Position numbers and translations under genes: made by a program. The notes below the pieces were generated by a model that had not been told where the DNA came from, did no database searches, and worked only from the letters and a program-made list of their open reading frames with translations. DNA of 28,963 nucleotides, from assembly GCA_964343505.1 (NCBI GenBank), contig CAYFJU010000037.1, positions 1-28,963 of the forward strand, read 5' to 3'. Shown here one piece after another: positions 22,783 through 28,963 of the stretch (position 1 is the stretch's first letter; the number at the start of each line of letters is the position of its first letter). The DNA is from TCS55 sp964343505 (GTDB lineage Bacteria > Fidelibacterota > Marinisomatia > Marinisomatales > TCS55).

Positions 22783-23807
22783 AAGGCCATCACCCTGGAT
22801 ATGGCTGAAAGCACTTGCTCCGGCTGGATTCCGGTCATGCAATACTGTTCTTTTCGGTAACAGGGAATACTCCCATTTTGAGAACAAGGGCGGCACCATA
22901 GACTATTATCTTCCACAGCCTGGGACTCATTTAAAAAGACACCAGCGCCCGTTTCGCGAGAAGTGGGCCCTAATAATGTCACGGCCGGGATCCCTAAGGC
23001 TTCCCCGGCATGGAGAAAACCAGTATCACTGCCCAAGACAAATTCGGACTGACTGACAATCGCCAAAGATTCTCTTAAATTCGTTTTCCCATGAACATCA
23101 ATCACTGGGGAATCTGCAGAATTTTTTATCAAATCACAAATATGATCCCCCACACCGCCAATGAGCACTGGATGCATTTGGTATTGACGCACACAATCAT
23201 CAATGACTGCCGCATACCGCTCTGCCCGCCAGCGCTTCTGGGACCAGGCCGCCCCCGGTGTGATAACAAAATATTGTCCATTCAAATTCCGATTGTGTAA
23301 TAATTTACGCGCCCCGCTTTTTTCAACATCCGAAACATATAATTGTGCATCTTCAATGGTATAATTGTCCGGCAGCAAATTACTGATCGGTTCATGCAGC
23401 CAGGACCGTACGGAAAAATCTTGAGGGAAATCATTTCGGTGAAAAGCAAATAGTTTGAACCGCTTCCAGCGTGGTTTTCGAATAAAAACATTTTTTGTTT
23501 TAATAAACCCTTTTCGAATCACCTGGGAGCGGGTTGTATTATGCAGATCAAGGGCCAGATCATAGCCCATCATTTCCATTTCGAAACCGATTTGGCGGAG
23601 TGCTTTATATCCCGCATTGATATCCACGGCATGGACTTTATTGATGTGGGGGTGCCCTTCCAGCAGAGGTGCAAATTTGGAAAGGGTCATAAAATCTATT
23701 ATTGAATCGGGAAAATACCTTTTCAGCGTGCCAACGACTGATGTCGTCTGAACAATATCCCCGATTGAACTGAAACGCAGGACCAGGATGGTCCGAGGAT
23801 TGGTCAT
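22779..23807 (-). CDS. GT9 glycosyltransferase, ADP-heptose:LPS heptosyltransferase-like
   Basis: A 342-residue GT-B enzyme of CAZy family GT9. The N-terminal 'ILVLRFSSIGDIVQTTSVVGTLKRYFP' and 'DLALDLHNTTRS' are typical, as are the C-terminal 'GAAWSQKRWRAERYAAVI' and 'LGSDTGFLHAGEALGIPAVTLLGPTS', which bind the sugar-nucleotide donor. It probably adds heptose or another sugar to the LPS inner core next to the Kdo added by WaaA. It is coupled to waaA by an ATGA overlap and follows the polyprenyl synthase gene by six bases. Several Cys near the C-terminus ('WCRPCSQNGSIPCYRKEQYC') are common in this family. Confidence 0.88.
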   Translation of the reverse strand: MTNPRTILVLRFSSIGDIVQTTSVVGTLKRYFPDSIIDFMTLSKFAPLLEGHPHINKVHAVDINAGYKALRQIGFEMEMMGYDLALDLHNTTRSQVIRKGFIKTKNVFIRKPRWKRFKLFAFHRNDFPQDFSVRSWLHEPISNLLPDNYTIEDAQLYVSDVEKSGARKLLHNRNLNGQYFVITPGAAWSQKRWRAERYAAVIDDCVRQYQMHPVLIGGVGDHICDLIKNSADSPVIDVHGKTNLRESLAIVSQSEFVLGSDTGFLHAGEALGIPAVTLLGPTSRETGAGVFLNESQAVEDNSLWCRPCSQNGSIPCYRKEQYCMTGIQPEQVLSAISRVMAL

Positions 23808-23813
23808 GCTAAA

Positions 23814-24803
23814 TTAGCCTGTACGCTGGGCGTTAAAACTAATTAGATCCACCATGGATTGCTTATAAGGTGAATCCGGATAAGGTGAAATGGCCTCCAA
23901 TGCCTGGTGATTGAATTCCTCTATTTTTTGTTCAGCATAATTAAAACCACCGGCTGAATTGACAATCTCTTTCAAATCATTCAGGTCGTTGGTGGATTTT
24001 CTTTTAAGTGATAATATTTTTTTAACCTGGCGCGTTTCTGTTTTTGACAGTTTTTCATAGGTATGAATCAGGGGCAGGGTGACCATATTCCGCTTCACAT
24101 CGGCGCCCATATCTTTCCCCGTCAGTTTCTCACTGCCCAATAAATCAAATAAATCATCTTTCACTTGGAAAGCCATACCCAATTTGGTGCCATAAGTCAC
24201 CATTGCTTTGCGGTCTTTTTCCTCCCCGGTGGATGTAATGGCCCCCAACTCACAGCTGGTAGATATTAATGAAGCTGTTTTCTGATAAATCATTTCATAA
24301 TACACGTCTTCTGTAATGGATTTGGTCAATGATTTTTCAATTTGCAGGATTTCCCCGGCAGCGAGTTTTTCAGCCGTGTCAGCAATGAGTTGCAATGCCG
24401 CAAAGTCTTTTAACCCAACCATGTTGATCAGTGTTTTACTTAAGATAAAATCACCCATGAGCACGGCAATTTTATTTTTCCAAACCTGATTGATGGAAGG
24501 AAATCCGCGGCGCTTTTCCGCTTCATCCACAACATCATCATGGATTAAAGTGGCAATGTGGAGCAGTTCGATCATCGCCGCCGCGCGATAACTGTTTAAG
24601 GTGGGTTGACCGCAGACACGAGAAGCTAAAATCGTCAACACCGGCCTGATGTGCTTCCCCTTATGCCTGATGATATATTTACCGATCAAATTGATCAAAC
24701 GCACTTCGGATCTAAGAGCATTACGGAATTCCTGTTCGAAGAGTTTAATGTCCTCAAAAATCGGATCGGTAATATGTTTTAGGGATTTAAGGTCTTTTTT
24801 CAC
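23814..24803 (-). CDS. Long-chain polyprenyl diphosphate synthase
   Basis: A 329-residue trans-isoprenyl diphosphate synthase. The first Asp-rich motif is 'DDVVD' (89-93) and the second 'DDLFD' (216-220); 'GKHIRP' near 50 and 'YQKTASL' near 174 bind the diphosphates. It lengthens an allylic diphosphate with isopentenyl diphosphate. Residues before the first motif are small, which suits a product of about 35-45 carbons such as a quinone side chain (IspB/HepT type), but length cannot be fixed. Location is cytoplasmic, close to the membrane. It lies ten bases after tatC and six before the GT9 gene, inside the operon. Confidence 0.92.
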   Translation of the reverse strand: MKKDLKSLKHITDPIFEDIKLFEQEFRNALRSEVRLINLIGKYIIRHKGKHIRPVLTILASRVCGQPTLNSYRAAAMIELLHIATLIHDDVVDEAEKRRGFPSINQVWKNKIAVLMGDFILSKTLINMVGLKDFAALQLIADTAEKLAAGEILQIEKSLTKSITEDVYYEMIYQKTASLISTSCELGAITSTGEEKDRKAMVTYGTKLGMAFQVKDDLFDLLGSEKLTGKDMGADVKRNMVTLPLIHTYEKLSKTETRQVKKILSLKRKSTNDLNDLKEIVNSAGGFNYAEQKIEEFNHQALEAISPYPDSPYKQSMVDLISFNAQRTG

Positions 24804-24812
24804 ACTGGGAAA

Positions 24813-25541
24813 TTAGCCCTGTTTATTTCGATTTACCAACCAACTCACACCAATACTAATTTCGTATAATGCCATCAATGGGATGGTCATAAGAACTAAG
24901 CTGACCGGGTCTGGGGGTGTGATAAAAGCACTCAGGACTAAAATGACCACTGCCGCATGGCGCCGATAATGGCTCATAAATGCCGGTGTTAATAATCCGA
25001 TGACGGACAAAATAAAAACCAGTACCGGCAGTTCAAAAATGAGACCACTGCCCATCATCAGCCAGGTGATAAAATTGAAATAATAATTGATCGAAAAATT
25101 GTTGTGAATCCCGTTCATCCCCACGGACGTAAAGAAATCCAGTGAAAAAGGAATAATGACGGTGTAGGCAAATATCAGGCCAATTAAAAATGAGAGATAG
25201 GTAAAAATGATTAGCGGTGCGGCGTATTTTTTTTCATTCAAATATAAACCCGGAGCGACGAATTTCCACAATTGGTAAGTCAAAACGGGGATGGCCAGCA
25301 CCACGCCGCCAATCATAGCGATCCCCCACTTTATCATAAACATGCCCTGGACTTTCAGCACTTGTAAATCCATGGGCGTCTGTAAATCCTGAGTCGGTCT
25401 GATTAAAAATTCGATTAATGAATCTATATAGAAAAATGTGACCACTGCCCCAACTAATACCGATCCCAATGATTTAACGAGCCGCCAGCGGAGTTCTTCC
25501 AAATGATCGAGGAAGGGCATAGAATGTTTGTTGTCAGTCAT
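24813..25541 (-). CDS. tatC: Twin-arginine translocase subunit TatC
   Basis: A 242-residue inner-membrane protein, about the usual TatC length, with six hydrophobic helices. The N-terminal 'PFLDHLEELRWRLVKSL' is the conserved cytoplasmic part that recognises the twin-arginine signal. 'FELPVLVF' carries the conserved Glu in the fourth helix, and 'RRHAAVVILVLSAFITPPDP' is a TatC hallmark. It forms the receptor of the Tat pathway for folded proteins. No tatA or tatB gene is in the window. Its start overlaps the end of meaB by eight bases. Confidence 0.95.
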   Translation of the reverse strand: MTDNKHSMPFLDHLEELRWRLVKSLGSVLVGAVVTFFYIDSLIEFLIRPTQDLQTPMDLQVLKVQGMFMIKWGIAMIGGVVLAIPVLTYQLWKFVAPGLYLNEKKYAAPLIIFTYLSFLIGLIFAYTVIIPFSLDFFTSVGMNGIHNNFSINYYFNFITWLMMGSGLIFELPVLVFILSVIGLLTPAFMSHYRRHAAVVILVLSAFITPPDPVSLVLMTIPLMALYEISIGVSWLVNRNKQG

Positions 25542-26475
25542 GAGATCCGTTTAACAATGAATTGGCCACTTCGTGGGGTGAAGCTTTAGTCGTATTCAAT
25601 TTTTGGATAGAGGCCTCCAGTTGATCCAAACGTGCCTGGGTCCAGAATTTTCTGAGTAACCTGTCCTGGATCAAATTGAACACACGCTTGCGATGACGGT
25701 CCAATTGTTTCTGGTTCAACACCCCTTTTTCTTCCATCACCAGGATAAAATCTTTCAATCCCCCATAGAGTTCTGCTACGCCTTCATTTCGATCCGCGGA
25801 TGTACTGAAAACCGGCGGCTCCAAATGCCCTTTTTTGGTAAAAGTATGCATGACACTTTTTAAAGATTGGGCCAATCGGGACGCCCCTTCGCGATCCGAT
25901 TTATTCACCACAAATACATCGGCAATTTCAATGAGTCCCGCTTTCATCAATTGAATTTCATCTCCTGATTCGGGCACCAGGACAACCAACGTCAAATCAA
26001 CTGCTTTGGCCACATCGTGTTCACCCTGCCCTACACCGACGGTTTCAAAAATAATCACATCTTTACCGCTGGCGGCAAGGACGTCTCCTACATCCTGGGC
26101 TTTACGGGCCAAACCGCCTAAATCGCCGTGGGATCCCATACTGCGGATAAATACATCATCATTCCAGATGTAATGATTCATTCGGACACGGTCTCCCAGA
26201 AGTGCTCCGCCCGTAAAGGGACTGGTTGGATCCACCGCCACTACACCGACACTTTTTCCATCGGAAATGATTTGTTGGATTAATTGATCTGAGAGCGTGC
26301 TTTTTCCAGCGCCGGGCGGACCGGTGATTCCAATTCTTAATGCCTGGTTGGCGTGGGTATGGACATCATGGAAAAAAGAATCGGGTATTTTCCCGTTATA
26401 TTCTATCTGGCTGATAACCCTTGAGAGGGTACCATGATCGTTCGATCGAATTCGATCCAGCGTCTCAGAATCCAT
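25534..26475 (-). CDS. meaB: Methylmalonyl-CoA mutase-associated GTPase (MeaB/ArgK)
   Basis: A 313-residue G3E-family GTPase that guards methylmalonyl-CoA mutase and helps load its cobalamin cofactor. The P-loop 'GPPGAGKS' is near 52-59, followed by 'DPTSPFTGGALLGDR' and 'ETVGVGQGEHDV' (144-155; Gln-Ser-Glu is more usual, here Gln-Gly-Glu), then 'NKSD' (191-194). Older databases call it LAO/AO transport ATPase. The mutase genes are not in the window, so this operon position is unlinked to its partner. A related GTPase for another B12-dependent mutase is possible. It lies 17 bases downstream of the Crp-type gene. Confidence 0.9.
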   Translation of the reverse strand: MDSETLDRIRSNDHGTLSRVISQIEYNGKIPDSFFHDVHTHANQALRIGITGPPGAGKSTLSDQLIQQIISDGKSVGVVAVDPTSPFTGGALLGDRVRMNHYIWNDDVFIRSMGSHGDLGGLARKAQDVGDVLAASGKDVIIFETVGVGQGEHDVAKAVDLTLVVLVPESGDEIQLMKAGLIEIADVFVVNKSDREGASRLAQSLKSVMHTFTKKGHLEPPVFSTSADRNEGVAELYGGLKDFILVMEEKGVLNQKQLDRHRKRVFNLIQDRLLRKFWTQARLDQLEASIQKLNTTKASPHEVANSLLNGSHD

Positions 26476-26492
26476 TTTTTAAGTAGGTTTGT

Positions 26493-27173
26493 TTAAGAGA
26501 ATGCTTGACGGAAGGCGTCAAAATTATAAATCGTAAGATCCCTGCTGTCCCGTTTCACCAATGCTTTGTCTTCTAACAGTTTTAAGGTGCGGGAAACTGT
26601 TTCCCGGGATGTGCCGGCCATATTGGCGATATCCTGCTGAAAGGGCAGGTTTTGGACGGTCACATGGCCGTGCTTGATGGTACCCAGTTCTTCGGCCAAG
26701 CGAATCAGGGTGATGCCAATGCGCTGTTCGGAATCACTGAGGGAAAGGCTTTCAATCTGCTGATCACTTTTCCGCAAACGGATGGCCAATTCTTCTAACA
26801 ATGCAATGGCGATTTTTGGATATGACTCCAAACAATCCAGGAAATCACGGCGGGAAAGGGTCAGAACTTGCGCATCTTCATTGGCCACAATATTGGCGGA
26901 TCGGCCTTCACCATCCAAAAGAGACATTTCACCAAAGAAGTCACTTTCACCCAAAATGGCCAGAATCACTTCACGACCGTCATCACTGAGACGTGTCACT
27001 TTCACTGCACCCCGAGTGATAATAAAAAAAGTTTCTCCCAGGCTTTCTTCTAAAAGAATCATCTGTCCTTTTTCATAAACACGGGGGATCATCTTGGCAC
27101 CGATTTTATTTAAATCGGATTCTGTTAGGTCAGTGAAAATCGGAACATTGCGCAGATGATCGGTTTTAGTCAT
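26493..27173 (-). CDS. Crp/Fnr-family transcriptional regulator (CRP-like)
   Basis: A 226-residue DNA-binding regulator. Residues ~10-120 are a cyclic-nucleotide-binding domain; the phosphate-binding cassette 'FGEMSLLDGEGRSA' keeps Gly 81, Glu 82, Arg 91 and Ser 92, which contact cAMP in E. coli CRP. There is no FNR-type N-terminal Cys cluster, so it is probably not an iron-sulfur oxygen sensor. The C-terminal winged helix has 'TSRETVSRTLKLLED' (188-202). Its Arg-Glu-x3-Arg pattern is the same as the Arg180-Glu181-Arg185 of CRP that read TGTGA. A perfect TGTGA-N6-TCACA lies upstream of the gene, which suggests autoregulation. It heads the ten-gene operon. Confidence 0.9.
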   Translation of the reverse strand: MTKTDHLRNVPIFTDLTESDLNKIGAKMIPRVYEKGQMILLEESLGETFFIITRGAVKVTRLSDDGREVILAILGESDFFGEMSLLDGEGRSANIVANEDAQVLTLSRRDFLDCLESYPKIAIALLEELAIRLRKSDQQIESLSLSDSEQRIGITLIRLAEELGTIKHGHVTVQNLPFQQDIANMAGTSRETVSRTLKLLEDKALVKRDSRDLTIYNFDAFRQAFS

Positions 27174-27241
27174 GGCCGAAAATACTAAAATTTATAGGAC
27201 AGTTGGAATCGGTAAAATTAAGACCTTTCATCTTAAGGGGT

Positions 27242-27257
27242 TGTGACCAATGTCACA
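27242..27257. promoter_or_regulatory. CRP-type operator TGTGA-N6-TCACA
   Basis: TGTGACCAATGTCACA is an exact match to the CRP consensus half-sites with a six-base spacer. It lies 69-84 bases before the ATG of the Crp-type gene, in the gap after the lipoprotein gene. A TATAAA on the minus strand (27196 to 27191) could be a -10 box, which would place the operator near -66, a class I activator position, but the promoter is uncertain. Confidence 0.75.
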
Positions 27258-27278
27258 TAATTGCAGGGCAAATGTGAA

Positions 27279-27803
27279 TTAATTCAGTTCACTTATTTCC
27301 AGTAGATCAATCAGCATCCCGCCCGGAATTTTTCCACCAGAGCTAGCAGTTAATTTTAAATCATATCCTATCGGCGCAGAAATCTTGGATTCAAACAAAT
27401 ATTCTTTCCAATCATTATCGTTAATCCAAATAGTACCTAACTCCATGTACTCAGATTCAGGAGAAACGGTGAATAATTTAAGATTGCCATTGGAAACCAA
27501 CACCTTTCCCCACAACCGAATGGTATAGAGATTGTCTATTTCAATCTTTCCCAGATTTAATTTTTCATGACCTTGAACACATCCACCTGAAACATAGAGG
27601 GACCGTTCGCCACCGCCTTTCGGTGGATCGTTATAAAATCTGAGGTATTCGCCACCCTCCCAATCTTTCATGGATTCATTTTTTTCAAATGAGGTTGAAT
27701 AGGAAATAAAATTATAAGGTCCGAGGATATTGTCACATCCGGAGAAGAATGTCCCGGTGAGTAAGAAGGGAATCAAAAGCGATTTGTTTATTCGATTATT
27801 CAT
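27279..27803 (-). CDS. Lipoprotein of unknown function, paralogue of the next gene
   Basis: A 174-residue predicted lipoprotein with a lipobox Phe-Ser-Gly-Cys near residue 23. The mature part has 'SFEKNESMKDWEGG', 'PPKGGGERSLYVSGGC', 'YTIRLWGKVLVS' and 'SSGGKIPGGMLIDLLEI', each shared with the upstream neighbour at 27824. The pattern of beta strands resembles carbohydrate-binding-module-like jelly rolls, but I cannot assign a family. Two starts are possible, ATG 27809 and ATG 27803; neither has a clear ribosome binding site. The reading direction leads into the Crp operon, with the operator between them. Confidence 0.7.
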   Translation of the reverse strand: MNNRINKSLLIPFLLTGTFFSGCDNILGPYNFISYSTSFEKNESMKDWEGGEYLRFYNDPPKGGGERSLYVSGGCVQGHEKLNLGKIEIDNLYTIRLWGKVLVSNGNLKLFTVSPESEYMELGTIWINDNDWKEYLFESKISAPIGYDLKLTASSGGKIPGGMLIDLLEISELN

Positions 27804-27823
27804 GGACATTTGAAAAAATATGC

Positions 27824-28354
27824 CTATTCCGTTTTCCGTATCTCTAATAAATCAACCAACATGGCGCCCGGCTCCAGCCCCCCGGAACAACAGGAAAAGG
27901 CCATCCTTAATCCATCGCTAACCGCTACGTTCGAATGTGCTTCATATTCGGTCCATCCCAAATTGGCATTATATTGTTTCACCAGTTCTATCGGTTTGCC
28001 CTCATCCGTATACGTTACCAGAGAAACACCGCCATCGGCAGATAAGACTTTGGCCCAAAATCGAATTGTATAATTGTGGTTTCCTCCCGCCCCAAGAAGG
28101 ATTAACCGCATCCGCGTCCCGCCGCAACCGCCCGCGACAAACAATGAGCGCTCTTTCCCGCCGGGGGGCGTGTCTGCTCGAAAAATGGCATAGGCTGCCC
28201 CCTCCCAATCATTCAGTGATTCATTGGTTTCAAAAGAGGTCATATACACCAAATTGTCCCTTAACGCTTCACCGGTTTCATTTGATGAAAGGATTGATTC
28301 ACAACTTAGATTAAACAGCCCCACCGTAATCAGAATGATTAATTTATTTATCAT
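27824..28354 (-). CDS. Lipoprotein of unknown function, paralogue of the gene at 27279
   Basis: A 176-residue predicted lipoprotein; the signal peptide ends Asn-Leu-Ser-Cys near residue 18. It shares with its neighbour 'SFETNESLNDWEGA', 'PPGGKERSLFVAGGC', 'YTIRFWAKVLSADG' and 'CSGGLEPGAMLVDLLEI', so the two arose by tandem duplication. It has a Cys-Cys pair ('AFSCCSGG') absent from the other copy. I prefer ATG 28354 over the GTG at 28357, because AAGGGG (28366 to 28361) is six bases before it. The start overlaps the stop of the outer-membrane-like gene by one base, so the pair is coupled. Possible jelly-roll fold; function unknown. Confidence 0.75.
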   Translation of the reverse strand: MINKLIILITVGLFNLSCESILSSNETGEALRDNLVYMTSFETNESLNDWEGAAYAIFRADTPPGGKERSLFVAGGCGGTRMRLILLGAGGNHNYTIRFWAKVLSADGGVSLVTYTDEGKPIELVKQYNANLGWTEYEAHSNVAVSDGLRMAFSCCSGGLEPGAMLVDLLEIRKTE

Positions 28355-28911
28355 CACTGTCCCCTTACCAGGGTCAGCCCCACACCGAAGGTGATGCCTT
28401 TTGGATATGTATCATAACCGACCATGAAATGAATACGGTCGTCCCGCCCGCGGACCATCAAACCGCTTGAAACGCCGGACCGGTAAATGGGTGAGTATTG
28501 CCTATTACGAGAACTGAACTGGTTCATTACCTGGAATTTTTCTACCAAGGTCATACTGGTGTAAGACACACCAACATAGCCTGAAATTCTTCGGGCAGGA
28601 TTTACCAGCACCCCGGCGGCCACACTGGCATATTGGCGCTCATCTCCTGTTTGGCGCCACAGGGGATTTTCCTCAATCACATCAATGCCGTCATGATTTT
28701 TGTATTTCTTTTCTTTGGGTAGCTTTTTGATGTTGGTTCGGAAGGAACCATAGAGACCGAATTTTTCTGTCAGCGGATAGAAATAATAAAGGCCAACCAT
28801 TTCGGAGGGGATGCTGAAGCTGCCAGTGACGATGGAAGGCTGGGCCAAGCCTGTGGAAATAAAGAGAGAAAATAAAATTATTGGTTGTCGCATGTGCAAA
28901 TTCATAAGCAT
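28354..28911 (-). CDS. Probable outer-membrane beta-barrel-like protein
   Basis: A protein of 185 residues, or 179 if it starts at the ATG at 28893. It begins with a signal peptide ('RQPIILFSLFISTGLAQ'). The rest alternates hydrophobic and polar residues as in a small outer-membrane barrel: 'VGLYYFYPLTEKFGLYGSF', 'YASVAAGVLVNP', 'ISGYVGVSYTSM', 'GVSSGLMVRG', 'IHFMVGYDTYPKGITFGVGLTLV'. About eight strands could be drawn. The last residues do not end in the usual Phe, so a barrel is not certain. It is translationally coupled to the lipoprotein gene at 27824. The gene has no clear Shine-Dalgarno; the ATG at 28893 gives the neatest signal peptide. Confidence 0.65.
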   Translation of the reverse strand: MLMNLHMRQPIILFSLFISTGLAQPSIVTGSFSIPSEMVGLYYFYPLTEKFGLYGSFRTNIKKLPKEKKYKNHDGIDVIEENPLWRQTGDERQYASVAAGVLVNPARRISGYVGVSYTSMTLVEKFQVMNQFSSRNRQYSPIYRSGVSSGLMVRGRDDRIHFMVGYDTYPKGITFGVGLTLVRGQ

Positions 28912-28963
28912 CTGATTTTATAGGATATCCGTAGAGAAATCAATGAATTATTTATGAATTAAT
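28912..28963. other. Right-edge gap
   Basis: Fifty-two AT-rich bases upstream of the outer-membrane-like gene. They may hold part of its promoter; nothing definite is seen. Confidence 0.3.

Noticed and set aside
22783..22899. Upstream extension of waaA by 39 codons
   Set aside because: It lies wholly inside the GT9 gene. The ATG at 22782 overlaps the GT9 stop and gives the normal WaaA N-terminus.
1..28963. CRISPR array, tRNA, rRNA, transposase, phage or toxin-antitoxin genes
   Set aside because: I found no regularly spaced repeats, no cloverleaf with a CCA-type end, and no protein with the motifs of these systems.

Overview
The window looks like chromosomal DNA of an uncultured Gram-negative bacterium with an AT-leaning genome and short intergenic gaps. 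It encodes a Kdo transferase and a heptosyltransferase-type enzyme (LPS), TatC, and many lipoproteins with bacterial lipoboxes. The form of the Kdo transferase and the mix of TolB-like propellers, S9 peptidases, amidohydrolases and one sulfatase suggest the FCB group or a relative; a Marinimicrobia-like (SAR406) lineage is my best guess. That is inference from protein style, because there is no rRNA or other decisive phylogenetic marker here.

Layout. (1) 1-11163, plus strand: an accessory stretch of exported hydrolases and small proteins. It holds a family VIII-like serine hydrolase, a DUF3303 protein, a DUF6174-like lipoprotein, a cupin, a membrane-anchored amidohydrolase, a TolB-like propeller lipoprotein, and a truncated isoprenylcysteine-methyltransferase-like fragment. 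These are followed by a polytopic membrane protein, a gene broken by an in-frame TAG, a TlpA-like thioredoxin, an NTF2/SnoaL-like exported protein, a GNAT acetyltransferase and an S9 prolyl-oligopeptidase lipoprotein. Two diverged copies of a ~210-bp non-coding element (5661-5872 and 6934-7148) flank the membrane protein gene. (2) 11208-12326, minus strand: cyclopropane fatty acid synthase (cfa), convergent with the S9 peptidase gene. (3) 12336-12733: a gene-poor gap with a fold-back element. (4) 12734-17431, plus strand: two adjacent DUF5655-type genes, a HEAT-like protein translationally coupled to a sulfatase, and an amidohydrolase-3 lipoprotein. (5) 17457-28911, minus strand: a compact housekeeping and envelope block. 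Reading in its own direction it runs: outer-membrane-like protein, two paralogous lipoproteins, a Crp-type regulator, meaB, tatC, a polyprenyl diphosphate synthase, a GT9 glycosyltransferase, waaA, a tandem ABC ATPase, a CDP-alcohol phosphatidyltransferase, ftsY and rimO. From the Crp gene to rimO the genes overlap or lie within about 20 bases of each other, so they probably form one ten-gene operon. It ends at a perfect 28-bp palindrome (17428-17455).

How it fits together. The operon joins envelope construction (Kdo and heptose-type transfer, polyprenyl carrier or quinone tail, phospholipid headgroup), protein export (TatC, FtsY) and ribosome modification (RimO) under a Crp-type regulator. 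The regulator keeps the DNA-contact residues of E. coli CRP. A perfect TGTGA-N6-TCACA site lies about 70 bases upstream of its gene, so direct autoregulation of the operon is likely.

The best candidates for something undescribed are the paired structured element at 5661-5872 / 6934-7148, whose closing stem is kept in both copies with matching changes on both sides, and the tandem ABC ATPase, in which the two domains have lost complementary halves of the catalytic machinery so that only one composite ATP site looks complete. I saw no tRNA, rRNA, CRISPR array, transposase or phage gene.
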